Assembly (NCBI RefSeq): GCF_001368795.1
Contig: NZ_LN831198.1
Coordinates: 308,960 to 360,381 of the forward strand
Length of the DNA stretch: 51,422 nt
Direction: 5' to 3'
From: Paenibacillus ihuae
Lineage (GTDB): Bacteria > Bacillota > Bacilli > Paenibacillales > Paenibacillaceae
Shown here: in pieces, positions 25,753 to 35,605 of the stretch
How the letters are laid out: each line of letters opens with the position of its first letter
Position numbering within the stretch: position 1 is the first letter of the stretch
Translations under genes and position numbers: made by a program
Notes under the pieces: generated by a model
Databases searched by the model: none
Told to the model about the DNA's origin: nothing
The model's input: only the letters and a program-made list of their open reading frames with translations

Positions 25753-27120
25753 ATGAATGTAATAGCAATCAGAAAAGTGTTTAGAGGAAAGGGAATTGCC
25801 GGCGTCATTTTCCGCACAAGCTTCACCAATGTTGTCGTGCTGGTATTGACGACTCTGACGTCTATTCTTACAGCAAGGATGCTGGGGGTAGTGGGGAAGG
25901 GCGAACTGGCGGCCATTACGTTCTGGCCAATTTTATTTGCAGGCTTAATGAGTTTCGGGCTGCCGACTTCCTTAATCTACAATTTGAAAAAGGACCCGGA
26001 GCATGCCTCCGATTACATTAAGATTTGCACTTCGATTATTGTTCCATTAGGAGCAATAGTTGGTGTCATTCTATGGTTCTTTCTTCCAATAATGCTGCAG
26101 CAATATTCCCAATCAGCAATTCATATTGCACAATTATTTACCTTAGTAATGGTTCCATTGCAGATCATCATTAACATCCTGCTCTCTTTATCCAAAGCTA
26201 TTGATCAATTTCATATTTATAATGGCATGAAGTTAAATTCTTCACTGATCACTTTGATAGGTTTAGTCCTGCTGTGGCTGCTTGGAGGGTTGAGCCTCTT
26301 TTCATCAACGCTTGTATATCTGTGCACCTCCATTATTGTATTGATTATATGTATTAGACATTTAATGACGCATATGACGATTGATTTTAAGAAATTTTCC
26401 AAGACAAGGGTAAGACCCCTTCTGAGCTATGGGATTATAATTTATGGACAGGAAATCCTGGGAACGGTGTATAACCAAGCCGACAAAATTATCATTATTT
26501 CTTTATTGTCTCCCAGAGAATTTGGACTCTATACTGTTGTATTTTCATAGTCCAGAGTTTTCAGTGCCGTGCAGACTGCGATTTCGGAAGTAATTTTTCC
26601 AAAAGTGACAGGCAAAGATTCAGAATTAATTATTGCAACCGTAGGCCGTGCTTTTCGAACCTCCATGTTTATAATGACGATCATTCTGATCCCTAGTATG
26701 TTTATCGGCAGATATCTTTTGGGCTTACTATTTGGGAGTCAGTTTCTGGAAGAGAGCTCTTCCTTCTATTTATTGTCTATGGAGTGCATTGTAAGCGGCG
26801 GTACATTAATTCTTTCCTCATCTTTTATTGCCATTGCGAGGGCAGGGAGTGTGATATTTAGACAGCTTGTCGGGATTATCGTAACCATCAGTTTGTTTTT
26901 TTTACTAGCTCCGCTGTTAGGATTATTCGGTGTTGCGCTGGCCTTGTTAACAGGCGGTTTGGTAAGGCTCATCATCACCTTGTTTCAGCTCCCGAGAGTT
27001 TTTAACGTTCCGTTAAAGAGTATCCTGTATGACCGCAATGACTTCAAGTATATGAATAGCGTCATTAAAGAGAGGTTCCTGCGAAAAGGAGTGAGCGTGA
27101 GTGCAAACCATAAACAATAA
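25753..27120 (+). pseudogene. EPS flippase (Wzx / MOP superfamily) interrupted by in-frame TAG
   Basis: One continuous frame of 455 codons encodes a 12-14-helix polysaccharide flippase, broken only by TAG at 26548-26550 (codon 266). The sequence around it reads 'EFGLYTVVFS-stop-SRVFSAVQTAISEVIFPK'; a TTG-to-TAG change explains it. The N-terminal part ('LTTLTSILTARMLGVVGKGELAAI') and C-terminal part are both well conserved in style. Wzx moves lipid-linked repeat units across the membrane and is normally essential for Wzy-dependent EPS. Either the gene is inactivated, the stop is read through or suppressed, or there is a sequencing error. The 232 bases that follow (27121-27352) hold no supportable gene, only short broken frames. 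Confidence 0.85.
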
Positions 27121-27352
27121 CTATCCCATGGATACCATCAAAGAGAAGCTGTAGATGATCTTAAAGGCGATTCCGCCAGGTATACCATTGCCCGGATCTG
27201 GCCCATTAGCTATTATCGATGTCTTCTAACAACGCAAAAAGTAAGGATGCCTTGTGCTTCTTGCGGACCGATATAGAGACAGACCAGGTGCAGCAGTCAT
27301 TAACATAGGCACAGGCGGCTGAAACTCATAAAGCAGAAAGGAGAGTGCGGCA

Positions 27353-28603
27353 TTGAATCCGATACGGGTACTGGTACTGACAAGGTTGTTCCCCAATGAC
27401 ACCAATCGGGTGAAAGGCATTTTCGTGGAAAATCTGGTTGATAAGCAGGCCGAGCAGGAGAACTATCACTTTACAGTATTGGCCCCAGTTCCGTATTCGA
27501 ATAAGCTTCTCTCCAGAATCAGCGGGAAATTCCGGCAATGGTACGGCCATTCCCGCGAAGCCGGGCGCCCTGGCTACACCGTCTATTATCCAAAGTATCT
27601 AAAGCTGCCGCTGCTGTATCCGCTGGAGTGGCTGTTCATGCTGATCAGTGTCTGGCTGTTCATCAAACGCAATAAAATGGAATTTGATATCGTACACACC
27701 CACTGGCTATACCCTGACGGTACGGCAGCCATCCTCCTGGCTAAATTACTGGGAATAAGGGTTGTTGTTCATAATCATGAAGCCCAGATGAGTTTTCATA
27801 CCGACAGGAGAATCATCCGCTGGTATTTAAACAAGCTATTAAAAATAGCCGACGTCATTATTCCTGTAAGCCAAAGTGCGGAGAGCGAATTGCTGAAATC
27901 AGTCCGGCTGCCAGCGGATTCGGTTAGAACAAAAATCATTTATAATGGCGTGAATCTAAGCAAGCTGAATATTATTGACTCCCGTAGCGCCAGAGCGTTA
28001 CTGGGCCTGGATCAGGATGTCCTGCATTTTATGACCATAGGAACGCTTAATTATAAGAAGGGGCAGGATATTCTAATTGAAGCACTGGGTCTGCTGAAAC
28101 AAAACCGCCCGGAGCTCCGCTTCCACTGGCATGTTCTGGGGGAAGGCAGCGAACGGGAGGTATACCGTGAATTAATAATCCGGCATCACATCGAGCAGGA
28201 AACAACGATTTATGGGAATGTGGATTATGATCAAGTAGGGCTTTATATGTGTGCCTGCGACTATTTCATGCTGACCTCAAGGCATGAGAGCTTCGGGATA
28301 GTGTTTCTTGAGGCACTGATTTGCGGGAAGCCGGTCCTTGGCAGCAAGACCGGAGGCGTTCCCGAGTTTGTGGACAGCTCTTCCGGAATCCTCGTGAATG
28401 TTAATGACATGATGGATACCTATCAGGGAATCCTCCAACTGTTAAGTACCAAGTGGGACGGGGAGAGCATTAGATTATTTTATAAAAAACATTTCGACTT
28501 GTCCGTCTTTGCGGATGAAATCAATGAATTGTATGCAAGCCTGCTGTATGCGAAGCCGATCAGAAGCTGGGGAGGGATCAAGAACAATGACATTGAAGGT
28601 TAA
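27353..28603 (+). CDS. Family 4 glycosyltransferase
   Basis: 416 residues, TTG start at 27353 with AAAGGAG 9 bases upstream. GT-B fold: N-terminal 'VLTRLFPNDTNRVKGIFVENLV' and 'FDIVHTHWLYPDGTAAILLAKLLG'; C-terminal 'TIGTLNYKKGQDILIEALGLL', 'HVLGEGSERE', 'TSRHESFGIVFLEALICGKPVLGSKTGGVPEFV' with the E-x7-E nucleotide-sugar site. Donor unknown. It overlaps the next gene by 17 bases. Confidence 0.92.
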   Translation: MNPIRVLVLTRLFPNDTNRVKGIFVENLVDKQAEQENYHFTVLAPVPYSNKLLSRISGKFRQWYGHSREAGRPGYTVYYPKYLKLPLLYPLEWLFMLISVWLFIKRNKMEFDIVHTHWLYPDGTAAILLAKLLGIRVVVHNHEAQMSFHTDRRIIRWYLNKLLKIADVIIPVSQSAESELLKSVRLPADSVRTKIIYNGVNLSKLNIIDSRSARALLGLDQDVLHFMTIGTLNYKKGQDILIEALGLLKQNRPELRFHWHVLGEGSEREVYRELIIRHHIEQETTIYGNVDYDQVGLYMCACDYFMLTSRHESFGIVFLEALICGKPVLGSKTGGVPEFVDSSSGILVNVNDMMDTYQGILQLLSTKWDGESIRLFYKKHFDLSVFADEINELYASLLYAKPIRSWGGIKNNDIEG

Positions 28604-29762
28604 AGCTCGGAAATTTGTTCCAAGGAATTTGCACAGTACGCTAAAACGAGTAAAAAGATACTCTTATGCAACCTTCAGTACGGTCTGCAAAAGCTATATT
28701 CCTGTTTCTTGGTCTAACTCAGCTGTCTTTGACGGGCAAGCCGTTCATGTCATCCGGACAATCGACGAAAATTCAGAATATACACGGCCTCCCGTATTCC
28801 CGGAGGAAATTGATATAGCATCTATGAATCCCCTCAAGGCCCAGAATAAAATCACCCTCGTAGAAACCGCTGCCGGCAGCGGTTTTTCTTTTCGCAATAA
28901 CCACTTGCTGGACGCGGCGCTGAATGTATATTACGAACCCGGAATGCAGTTTGCCAACCTTCCGATCTATCATCAGCCGCTGGGCAAACCGGAAAAGCTG
29001 AACGGGGTGATTGCTTATCTCTCCAATACAGATACTACAAACTACTATCACTGGTTATGTCTAACCCTGCCGCTTTTGGGAATGTATCGAAAGTATTACG
29101 ATCTTGATCACATTCCTTATTTTTATTTTGGAGCGGGGCCGCTGCTGCCGTTTCATATCGAAAGCCTGGCCAGAGCAGGAATTCCCCGGGAGAAAATCAT
29201 TCAAAAACCGTGCAGCGCGGATACGCTGATTGCTGCTTTCAGTGAAAGGAAGCCGTTTAACGGGTTCTCTCCGGTGACAGAAGCGAACTTCCGGTTCACC
29301 CGGGAGCTGTTTGCCGGATCTGCTCAAGTAGAGATTACAGCCGGCAAACGGCTGTACGTAAAGCGGGGAAATGTGACTCAACGGAAAGTTTTAAATGAGG
29401 AAGACATTATAGAGCTACTCAAACCGCTGGGCTTTGAAGAGGTGGCGATGGACGGGTTGTCCATCCAGCAGCAGGCGGAGCTGTTTGCAGCCGCAGAATT
29501 TATTATCGCGCCTCACGGTGCTGCACTGACCAATTTATTATTTATCAGGCCGGGGACGGTAGTTGTTGAACTGATGCCGGATGGATACTCGCACAATTGC
29601 TTCTATACACTCGCTAATTACGCAGGAGCCAGGTATTCCTATCTTAAAGGGAAAAACCTGAGGAATGTGCAGGCGGAAGCGAAATATGGTGAAGGAAATA
29701 AGCTAGATATAATGCTGGATCTGGAGAAACTCCAGGCGATTTGTGACCATTACTTAAATTGA
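28587..29762 (+). CDS. Family 61 glycosyltransferase (DUF563)
   Basis: 391 residues from ATG 28587, chosen for GGAGGGA 9 bases upstream; the longer open frame from 28509 lies in the preceding gene. Family features: 'YLSNTDTTNYYHWLCLTLPLLGMYRKYY', 'KRLYVKRGNVTQRKVLNEEDI', 'QQAELFAAAEFIIAPHGAALTNLLFIRPGTVVVELMP'. Bacterial GT61 proteins occur in capsule and EPS operons; the linkage made is unknown. Its coding sequence contains a perfect terminator-like palindrome at 28864-28892. Confidence 0.88.
   Translation: MTLKVKARKFVPRNLHSTLKRVKRYSYATFSTVCKSYIPVSWSNSAVFDGQAVHVIRTIDENSEYTRPPVFPEEIDIASMNPLKAQNKITLVETAAGSGFSFRNNHLLDAALNVYYEPGMQFANLPIYHQPLGKPEKLNGVIAYLSNTDTTNYYHWLCLTLPLLGMYRKYYDLDHIPYFYFGAGPLLPFHIESLARAGIPREKIIQKPCSADTLIAAFSERKPFNGFSPVTEANFRFTRELFAGSAQVEITAGKRLYVKRGNVTQRKVLNEEDIIELLKPLGFEEVAMDGLSIQQQAELFAAAEFIIAPHGAALTNLLFIRPGTVVVELMPDGYSHNCFYTLANYAGARYSYLKGKNLRNVQAEAKYGEGNKLDIMLDLEKLQAICDHYLN
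28864..28892 (+). terminator. Intragenic terminator-like hairpin 1 in EPS operon
   Basis: AAACCGCTG-CCGG-CAGCGGTTT followed by TTCTTTT lies inside the GT61 coding sequence, in sense orientation. A stem this strong with a T-rich tract would stop normal RNA polymerase; the upstream EAR element may be needed to pass it. Confidence 0.7.
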
Positions 29763-29777
29763 CCAATTAACGAGGCG

Positions 29778-31073
29778 ATGAACATGTATTCAAATGCTTT
29801 GCCGATGAAAGAGAACAAATTATCACTTTTATTGCTTCAGCTCATCATGCTCATCATCGCTTTCAGGCCCATCATTGATCTGCAAGGCAGATTTGATGGA
29901 GAGTCCTTAAATATGGGCGGAGCCGCCGGACTGGTGCTTATTGCATGGGTTGCGCTGTTTTTTTTAATGACCCGTAAGAAAAGTGAGCCGGTACTGAATG
30001 TTGCTCTATACGCAATGTTATTCATAGCCATACTGTGGCTGATCAATCTGTGGTTTACCCCTGCCAAGGGATCAGCGCTTGTAGATATTACAAGATTCGC
30101 AGCAGGGTTCTCACCCATGCTTCTACTCTATTGCAGCGGCTACATGGAAGAGCATTTTCCGGCTAAAAGATTCTATACATTCTATATCCTGGTATGCATA
30201 GTTCCGATGATTATTGCCTTTCTTCAATATTTGGGGGTGGTGGAGTACACCTATTTCGACGTTGTAGGCGGAGAGTGGGTAGGAAGGTCTTCAGGCGGCT
30301 ATATTCAGCCCAGCTCGCTCAGCAGACTGATGATATTCTCGGTGCTGCTATCCTACATTTTTTATTCCGCAGGCCAGATCAATGCGCTCACTAAATATTC
30401 CGTCGTCTTATTGTCCTTATTTATAACCGTACTGTCGACCCATAGAACATCCACATTTATTATTGCGGTGATTATGGTTTCCTTTGAGCTGTATGCCTTA
30501 GTAAAGGACAGCAAGCAGGGCGGGCAGAAAAAAATCATGATCGGCCTTAACACGGCATCGTTATTGGGGATTGTATATTTAATTAATCTGAGAATGAAAT
30601 TCTTCTCATTAAATTTTATTGAAGGCAGTTTGACAGTCATGACTGGTGCTGTCGGGACTTTAGATGTGAGCGATGATTCCTTCCTGCGGGGACGCGGATA
30701 CCGCTGGCAGCGGACTTTGGAGTATATGAGCAATCTGTCCACCGGCGAGAAGCTGGTCGGCAAGGGACATGAAGTGTTCGAGTCGCACAACGATATTATT
30801 AATATGTATCTGGTTTCAGGCCTCGTAGGCTTACTGTTATATTTCATCCTGTATACTGCACTGTTCGTCTATATATGGCGGGGAGTGAACCCGCTGGGCC
30901 GGTTCTCCCTTATCATCCTGTATACAGTGATCATACTGTTTGGCATTACTCTGCAGCCGTCGACCTATCCTAATTTCATGTGGATGTTCTTTGCCACACT
31001 GATTGTGATCAAATGTTTGACTAAAAAATCGGATAAAGGATTGGGTCCAAATGCGAATCTTATATCTCCGTAA
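29778..31073 (+). CDS. O-antigen polymerase-like protein (Wzy)
   Basis: 431 residues with about ten to twelve hydrophobic segments, for example 'LSLLLLQLIMLIIAFRPII' and 'GAAGLVLIAWVALFFLM'. The large loop near residues 295-340 has 'FLRGRGYRWQRTLEYMSN' and 'GKGHEVFESHNDIINMYLVSGLVGLLLYF', the H-N-D/x-x-L-x-x-x-G-x-x-G pattern of Wzy/ligase proteins. It polymerises exported repeat units. It overlaps the next gene by 23 bases. Confidence 0.88.
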   Translation: MNMYSNALPMKENKLSLLLLQLIMLIIAFRPIIDLQGRFDGESLNMGGAAGLVLIAWVALFFLMTRKKSEPVLNVALYAMLFIAILWLINLWFTPAKGSALVDITRFAAGFSPMLLLYCSGYMEEHFPAKRFYTFYILVCIVPMIIAFLQYLGVVEYTYFDVVGGEWVGRSSGGYIQPSSLSRLMIFSVLLSYIFYSAGQINALTKYSVVLLSLFITVLSTHRTSTFIIAVIMVSFELYALVKDSKQGGQKKIMIGLNTASLLGIVYLINLRMKFFSLNFIEGSLTVMTGAVGTLDVSDDSFLRGRGYRWQRTLEYMSNLSTGEKLVGKGHEVFESHNDIINMYLVSGLVGLLLYFILYTALFVYIWRGVNPLGRFSLIILYTVIILFGITLQPSTYPNFMWMFFATLIVIKCLTKKSDKGLGPNANLISP

Positions 31074-32181
31074 TTTTGCCAGCAAGGTTAATCCGGATTC
31101 CTATAATCTGCAGGAGATCGGATTCGGCAAGGCGTTAATCAGAAAAGGCCATGACTGTGACATTGTGTATTATGTGCCGAAAGAGGATGAGTCGGTCCAG
31201 GTGGTGGATCAGGCTGACGGGCATACGCTGCGGATTCTATGGATGAAGGGTCTGAAGGTACTCAGCAATAGCATTTACAGGCGAATTCTCCGGAAGCCGT
31301 TTCTGGATCAGTACGATCTGATCATCACCACGGAATATAACCAGATCATGAGCTATATGCTTGCGAAAATATGTCCTGAGAAGCTGGTGCTCTATCATGG
31401 GCCCTACAGCGACAACAATAACCTCCTGGTCCGCAGAGCCTACGATGTTGTGTGCCTGCCGAAGATGAAGCGGAACATGAAATATAATTTTGTGAAATCC
31501 GATTTAGCCAAGCAGTTTCTGGCGGATAAAGGGTTTGCCAATGTGCATACGCTCGGTGTGGGGCTGGACCGGGATAACATTAATATGCGGCGGGAACCTA
31601 ATCCGGTTCTGGAAGAGAAGCTGGAATGTTTAAAAGATAAGAAGGTGCTGCTGTACATTGGAGTATTGGAGGAGCGGCGCAACATTTTATTTCTACTCCA
31701 GGTATTCAATGCCTTAAAAAGCAGGCTGGAGGAAGACATTGCGCTGTTAATTGTCGGTGACGGCAAACCGGAGGATACCGGCAGGTATTTCGAATTCAGC
31801 AGAAATCATCAGTTGGATAGCCATATCCTCCATCTCCCGAAAGTAGCGCAACAAGATCTATGGCAGATCTACGAGGCCAGCGATGTGATGGTGTTTCCTA
31901 CGAACTATGATATTTTCGGCATGGTGCTGATGGAAAGTATGTATTTCCGGGTGCCGGTCATTTCATCGGTAAACGGGGGAGCTTCTACGCTGATTAAGGA
32001 TAACTTCAACGGAATCATTATTGAACAGTTTGACGAAGAATTATGGGCAGAGGCTAGCGGTAGGTTGTTAAGCGATGAAATCCTTCATAAGCGGCTGCAA
32101 ACTGAGGCGTACAATACAATAAGTGCAGTGACCTGGGATCAGATTGCCGATGACATGCTGCAGGCGATCGGTTTTGAATAA
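31051..32181 (+). CDS. Family 4 glycosyltransferase
   Basis: 376 residues, ATG with AAGGATTGG upstream in the Wzy gene. N-terminal 'RILYLRNFASKVNPDSYNLQEIGFGKALIRKGHD' and C-terminal 'KVLLYIGVLEERRNILFLLQVF', 'LLIVGDGKPED', 'VMVFPTNYDIFGMVLMESMYFRVPVISSVNGGASTLI' (E-x7-type donor site) define a GT-B family 4 enzyme. Donor unknown. Confidence 0.9.
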   Translation: MRILYLRNFASKVNPDSYNLQEIGFGKALIRKGHDCDIVYYVPKEDESVQVVDQADGHTLRILWMKGLKVLSNSIYRRILRKPFLDQYDLIITTEYNQIMSYMLAKICPEKLVLYHGPYSDNNNLLVRRAYDVVCLPKMKRNMKYNFVKSDLAKQFLADKGFANVHTLGVGLDRDNINMRREPNPVLEEKLECLKDKKVLLYIGVLEERRNILFLLQVFNALKSRLEEDIALLIVGDGKPEDTGRYFEFSRNHQLDSHILHLPKVAQQDLWQIYEASDVMVFPTNYDIFGMVLMESMYFRVPVISSVNGGASTLIKDNFNGIIIEQFDEELWAEASGRLLSDEILHKRLQTEAYNTISAVTWDQIADDMLQAIGFE

Positions 32182-32195
32182 GGAGGGGCTGGACG

Positions 32196-33428
32196 ATGAA
32201 AAGAGTGCTGCTTATTCATAATTATTACCAGCAAAGCGGCGGCGAAGACAAGGTGGTTGCCCAGGAGGCCGAACTGCTCCGCTCCAGGGGCATCGAAGTA
32301 CAGATCTATTCTGTACATAATGATGACCTGAAGAACCAGGGGACCGCCGGAAAAGTGAAAACAGCACTAAGTGCCGCATGGTCCCCATCCGCATACAAAA
32401 AAATAAAACAACAGCTGCTGGACATGAAACCTGATGTGGTTCATGTCCATAATTTTTTTCCGCTGATTTCCCCGTCCGTTTATTATGCCTGCAACCGGAT
32501 GGGCGTTCCTGTTGTACAGACGCTGCACAACTACCGGCTGCTCTGTCCGGCAGCTACTTTTTTAAGGGATGGCAGCGTATGTGAGAAATGCCTGCATGGT
32601 TCGTTAATCCACTCCGTTATCAATGGCTGTTACCGCGGATCCAAGGTGGAAACACTGCCTGTTGTTTCAATGATTGCGATGAATCAACTGCTGGGAACCT
32701 GGAACAACAAGGTGGACCGTTATATTGCTTTAACCGAGTTCTCCAGGAACAAATTTGTTGAAGGGGGGATTCCAGCGGAGCGGATTACTGTCAAACCCAA
32801 TTTCATATCAACCGTAGCGCACTCCACTGTTCCAGAGACTGGTGCCGGCAAATACATGTTATATGTAGGAAGAATTTCTGCCGAGAAGGGGGTTAAGAAT
32901 TTACTTAAGGCTTGGAGCGGGCTGGCCAATAAAGATTGCACGGAACTGCTGGTTGTCGGAGACGGTCCGGAGAAAGAAAAGCTCGAGGACCAGTATAGCG
33001 GAGGCAGTATTCATTTTCTGGGAAATCAGCCTGGAGAGAAAGTGCTGGAGCTGATGAGTGAGGCCAGGTATCTGGTGGTTCCTTCCATTTGGTATGAAGG
33101 ATTCCCGATGACCATTGTTGAGGCTTATTCTGTCGGAACTCCGGTTCTTTGCAGCCGGATCGGATCCTTGCAGGAGATTGTACCGGAAGGGGTAACCGGC
33201 TTTCAATTTGCCCATGATGATATCGGCAATATGGCCAGCGTGCTGAGACAGGCGTTAGATTACGAGGAGTACCCACGACTCAGGGAAACGGTTAAGGAGC
33301 GGTTTAATGCCTTGTATACGGAGGAAGCCAATTTTATCGCTTTGTCACAGATTTATGACGAGGTTGTAAAGGAGAAGGATAATGAGAACAGATTCGCTTT
33401 ACAGTACGGCGAGAATTATAAACTCTAA
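32196..33428 (+). CDS. Family 4 glycosyltransferase
   Basis: 410 residues, ATG with AAGGAGGGG upstream. 'LLIHNYYQQSGGEDKVVAQEAELLRSRG' and 'DVVHVHNFFPLISPSVYYACNRMGVPVVQTLHNYRLLCPAATFLRDG' are typical of GT4 enzymes of the WcaL/EpsD type; the C-terminal site is 'PSIWYEGFPMTIVEAYSVGTPVLCSRIGSLQEI'. A Cys-rich segment (C-E-K-C-L-H-G) follows the first domain. Its last 47 bases overlap the WecB-like gene. Confidence 0.92.
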   Translation: MKRVLLIHNYYQQSGGEDKVVAQEAELLRSRGIEVQIYSVHNDDLKNQGTAGKVKTALSAAWSPSAYKKIKQQLLDMKPDVVHVHNFFPLISPSVYYACNRMGVPVVQTLHNYRLLCPAATFLRDGSVCEKCLHGSLIHSVINGCYRGSKVETLPVVSMIAMNQLLGTWNNKVDRYIALTEFSRNKFVEGGIPAERITVKPNFISTVAHSTVPETGAGKYMLYVGRISAEKGVKNLLKAWSGLANKDCTELLVVGDGPEKEKLEDQYSGGSIHFLGNQPGEKVLELMSEARYLVVPSIWYEGFPMTIVEAYSVGTPVLCSRIGSLQEIVPEGVTGFQFAHDDIGNMASVLRQALDYEEYPRLRETVKERFNALYTEEANFIALSQIYDEVVKEKDNENRFALQYGENYKL

Positions 33429-34188
33429 TATCTCGGCGCTGAATTTTAACCAGACGGTTTCCGTGATTGAAGATTGGATTGTGGGCAAAGAGAGCCGCTA
33501 CGTGTGTATCTGCAACACGCATTCGCTGGTTACTGCGAGCAATGATGCGCAACTGGCCGAAGTGCTGGAAACGGCCGACCTCTGTACGCCGGACGGAATG
33601 CCGCTTGTCTGGGCGCTCAAAATGTACGGGTTCACAGAACAGGATCGCGTTGACGGCCCGAATTTAATGCTGCGCCTATGCGAAGAAGCACGCAGGAAGA
33701 AATATAAGATTTTTCTGTACGGCGGAAAGGAAGAAACGTTGGAAAAGCTGGTGCACAGCCTAAATCGTGATTATCAGGGGGCGGATATTGTGGGCAGCTA
33801 TTCCCCACCGTTCAGGGAGCTTACGGAGGAAGAGCATCAGCAGGTGACGGGCATGATTAATGACAGCGGGGCAGAGCTGGTATTTGTCAGCCTCGGCTGC
33901 CCTAAACAAGAAATCTGGATGTATAACAGCCGATCACAGATCAACGGTGTCATGATTGGCGTCGGCGCCGCCTTCGACTTTATCTCCGGGACGATTAAAC
34001 GCTCGCCTGTGTTCTTCCAAAAGTCCGGTCTGGAGTGGTTGTACCGGTTAGGTAGTGACCCAAAGCGGTTATGGAAGAGATATGCGTACAATAATCCGGT
34101 ATACATTTATCGTTTCTTGAAGACCTTCCGGAAAAACAAAAAAAGTTCTGCCATTGCGAACAAGTCTCTGGAAAGAGGCTTTTTTTAA
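33382..34188 (+). CDS. WecG/TagA/CpsF family glycosyltransferase
   Basis: 268 residues; ATG inside the previous gene with AAGGAGAAGG just upstream. Family pattern: 'SALNFNQTVSVIEDWI', 'VCICNTHSLVTASND', 'TPDGMPLVWALKMYG', 'RVDGPNLMLRLCEEARRKKYKIFLYGG', 'VSLGCPKQEIWMYN' and 'MIGVGAAFDFISGTIKRSPVFFQKSGLEWLYRLGSDPKRLWKRYAYNNP'. These enzymes add ManNAc/ManNAcA-type or related sugars to lipid carriers; the exact sugar is uncertain. The 3' end of the coding sequence forms a terminator-like hairpin. Confidence 0.92.
   Translation: MRTDSLYSTARIINSNISALNFNQTVSVIEDWIVGKESRYVCICNTHSLVTASNDAQLAEVLETADLCTPDGMPLVWALKMYGFTEQDRVDGPNLMLRLCEEARRKKYKIFLYGGKEETLEKLVHSLNRDYQGADIVGSYSPPFRELTEEEHQQVTGMINDSGAELVFVSLGCPKQEIWMYNSRSQINGVMIGVGAAFDFISGTIKRSPVFFQKSGLEWLYRLGSDPKRLWKRYAYNNPVYIYRFLKTFRKNKKSSAIANKSLERGFF
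34163..34186 (+). terminator. Intragenic terminator-like hairpin 2 in EPS operon
   Basis: AGTCTCT-GGAA-AGAGGCT followed by six T, overlapping the last codons of the WecG/TagA-like gene and lying before the ManC ribosome site. A 7-bp stem, tetraloop and U-tract fit an intrinsic terminator in the middle of the operon. Confidence 0.7.
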
Positions 34189-34210
34189 TGCAGAGTGGAG
34201 GAATATGCAG

Positions 34211-35581
34211 ATGAAATTGGTTCTATTGTCCGGGGGTTCCGGAAAAAGACTATGGCCGCTGTCGAATGATGCCAGGAGCAAGCAATTTCTCAAGGTGCTG
34301 GAGAATGAAGACGGCGATTTGGTATCTATGGTTCAGCGGGTATGGGGACAGATTGAAGCAAACGGGCTCGCCGGGTCCAGCTACATTGCTACAAGTACAG
34401 CGCAGATAGAAATGATGAGGCTTCAGATCGGGGCAGAGGCTCCTTTGATTATTGAGCCGGACCGAAGGGATACATACCCGGCCATTATACTGGCGGCTTC
34501 ATATCTGTATTCATGCGAAGGTGCAACGCCCGAGGATACCATCGCCATCCTGCCGGTAGATCCTTATGTGGATAAGCAATTTTTTGAAGCAATAAAACAT
34601 TTGGAACAGGTACTGGACCAATCGGAAGCAGAACTTGCCCTGATCGGAGTAACGCCTACGTATCCTTCCGCCAAATACGGGTATATCGTTCCGGCGCGGG
34701 AGCAGCAGCCTGGAGTGGATTATCAGAAGGTAGACCATTTCCAAGAAAAGCCGACCGAAGAACAGGCGGCTCTACTTCTGGAGCAGGGGGCGTTATGGAA
34801 TTGCGGCGTATTTGCCTTCAAGCTCGGTTATCTACTGGACATTATGGAGCGCAGTGGTTGCCCGCTGCAGTACGAGGACTTAGTCAACCAGTATCATCTG
34901 CTTCCCAAGATCAGCTTTGACTATGAGGTGGTGGAGAAGACAGCGCATATTGTGGTTGTTCCTTATGCGGGCTATTGGAAGGACCTTGGCACCTGGAATA
35001 CATTAACGGAAGAAATGAAGCAGGAGCAAATCGGCAAAGGCACTATCAGCGCCGACTGTGTGAATACGCATCTCATTAATGAAATAGACATTCCCGTTTC
35101 CGTTATTGGCTTATCGAATATTGTGGTGGCTGTCAGTCCGGATGGCATACTGGTGGCGGACAAAAGCGCCAGCACGAGAATCAAGGATTACATTGACTAC
35201 GGCCAAGGGCCGATGTTCGAGGAACGGCAATGGGGCTGGTTACGAATTCTGGATGACCAAAATTATGAGGACGGGCGATGTGTGGCAACGAAGCGCGTGT
35301 GTGTGAAGGATCAGCGGAATCTTGGTTACCGTATGCATCAGTACCGTGAGGAAGTTTGGACGATTGTGAGAGGGGAAGGGGAGTTTATCCAGAACGGAAA
35401 TTACATGAAGGTGAAGGCTGGCAATGTTCTGCACATTCCGATGAAGATTCTGCACAGCATCCGGGCGATTGGCGATCTGGAGATGATTGTTGTGCAGAGC
35501 GGGCTGCAGCGGGAAACTAACAGAATCGTTGAAATCTACCAGACTTGGGATGAAATTATCGGTAACTGCATGAAGGCATAA
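34211..35581 (+). CDS. manC: Mannose-1-phosphate guanylyltransferase with C-terminal mannose-6-phosphate isomerase-type cupin
   Basis: 456 residues from ATG 34211 (GGAGG 9 bases upstream; the ATG at 34205 is too close and that at 34154 has no site). 'LVLLSGGSGKRLWPLSNDARSKQFLKVL' is the pyrophosphorylase signature; 'EKPTEEQAALLLEQGALWNCGVFAFK' and 'YWKDLGTWNTL' follow. The C-terminal cupin has 'LGYRMHQYREEVWTIVRGEGEF' and 'VLHIPMKILHSIRAIG'. It makes GDP-mannose for Gmd and for mannosyltransferases and may also isomerise fructose-6-phosphate. The cupin His pattern (H-Q-Y-R-E-E-x-W) is slightly different from the common H-x-H-R-x-E, so isomerase activity is uncertain. Confidence 0.92.
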   Translation: MKLVLLSGGSGKRLWPLSNDARSKQFLKVLENEDGDLVSMVQRVWGQIEANGLAGSSYIATSTAQIEMMRLQIGAEAPLIIEPDRRDTYPAIILAASYLYSCEGATPEDTIAILPVDPYVDKQFFEAIKHLEQVLDQSEAELALIGVTPTYPSAKYGYIVPAREQQPGVDYQKVDHFQEKPTEEQAALLLEQGALWNCGVFAFKLGYLLDIMERSGCPLQYEDLVNQYHLLPKISFDYEVVEKTAHIVVVPYAGYWKDLGTWNTLTEEMKQEQIGKGTISADCVNTHLINEIDIPVSVIGLSNIVVAVSPDGILVADKSASTRIKDYIDYGQGPMFEERQWGWLRILDDQNYEDGRCVATKRVCVKDQRNLGYRMHQYREEVWTIVRGEGEFIQNGNYMKVKAGNVLHIPMKILHSIRAIGDLEMIVVQSGLQRETNRIVEIYQTWDEIIGNCMKA

Positions 35582-35605
35582 ACAAGGGGTAGAGGAGGGC
35601 GTTCG

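Noticed and set aside
27121..27352. Remnant gene between flippase and glycosyltransferase
   Set aside because: Three-frame reading gives only short fragments (for example 'ARYTIARIWPISYYR') with stops and no ribosome site; no family match could be made.
28509..28586. 26-codon N-terminal extension of the GT61 protein
   Set aside because: It lies within the preceding glycosyltransferase gene; GGAGGGA 9 bases before ATG 28587 marks the true start.
34154..34210. Longer N-terminus for ManC from ATG 34154
   Set aside because: It would overlap the previous gene, has no ribosome site, and the family begins at the LVLLSGGSGKRLWPL block next to ATG 34211.
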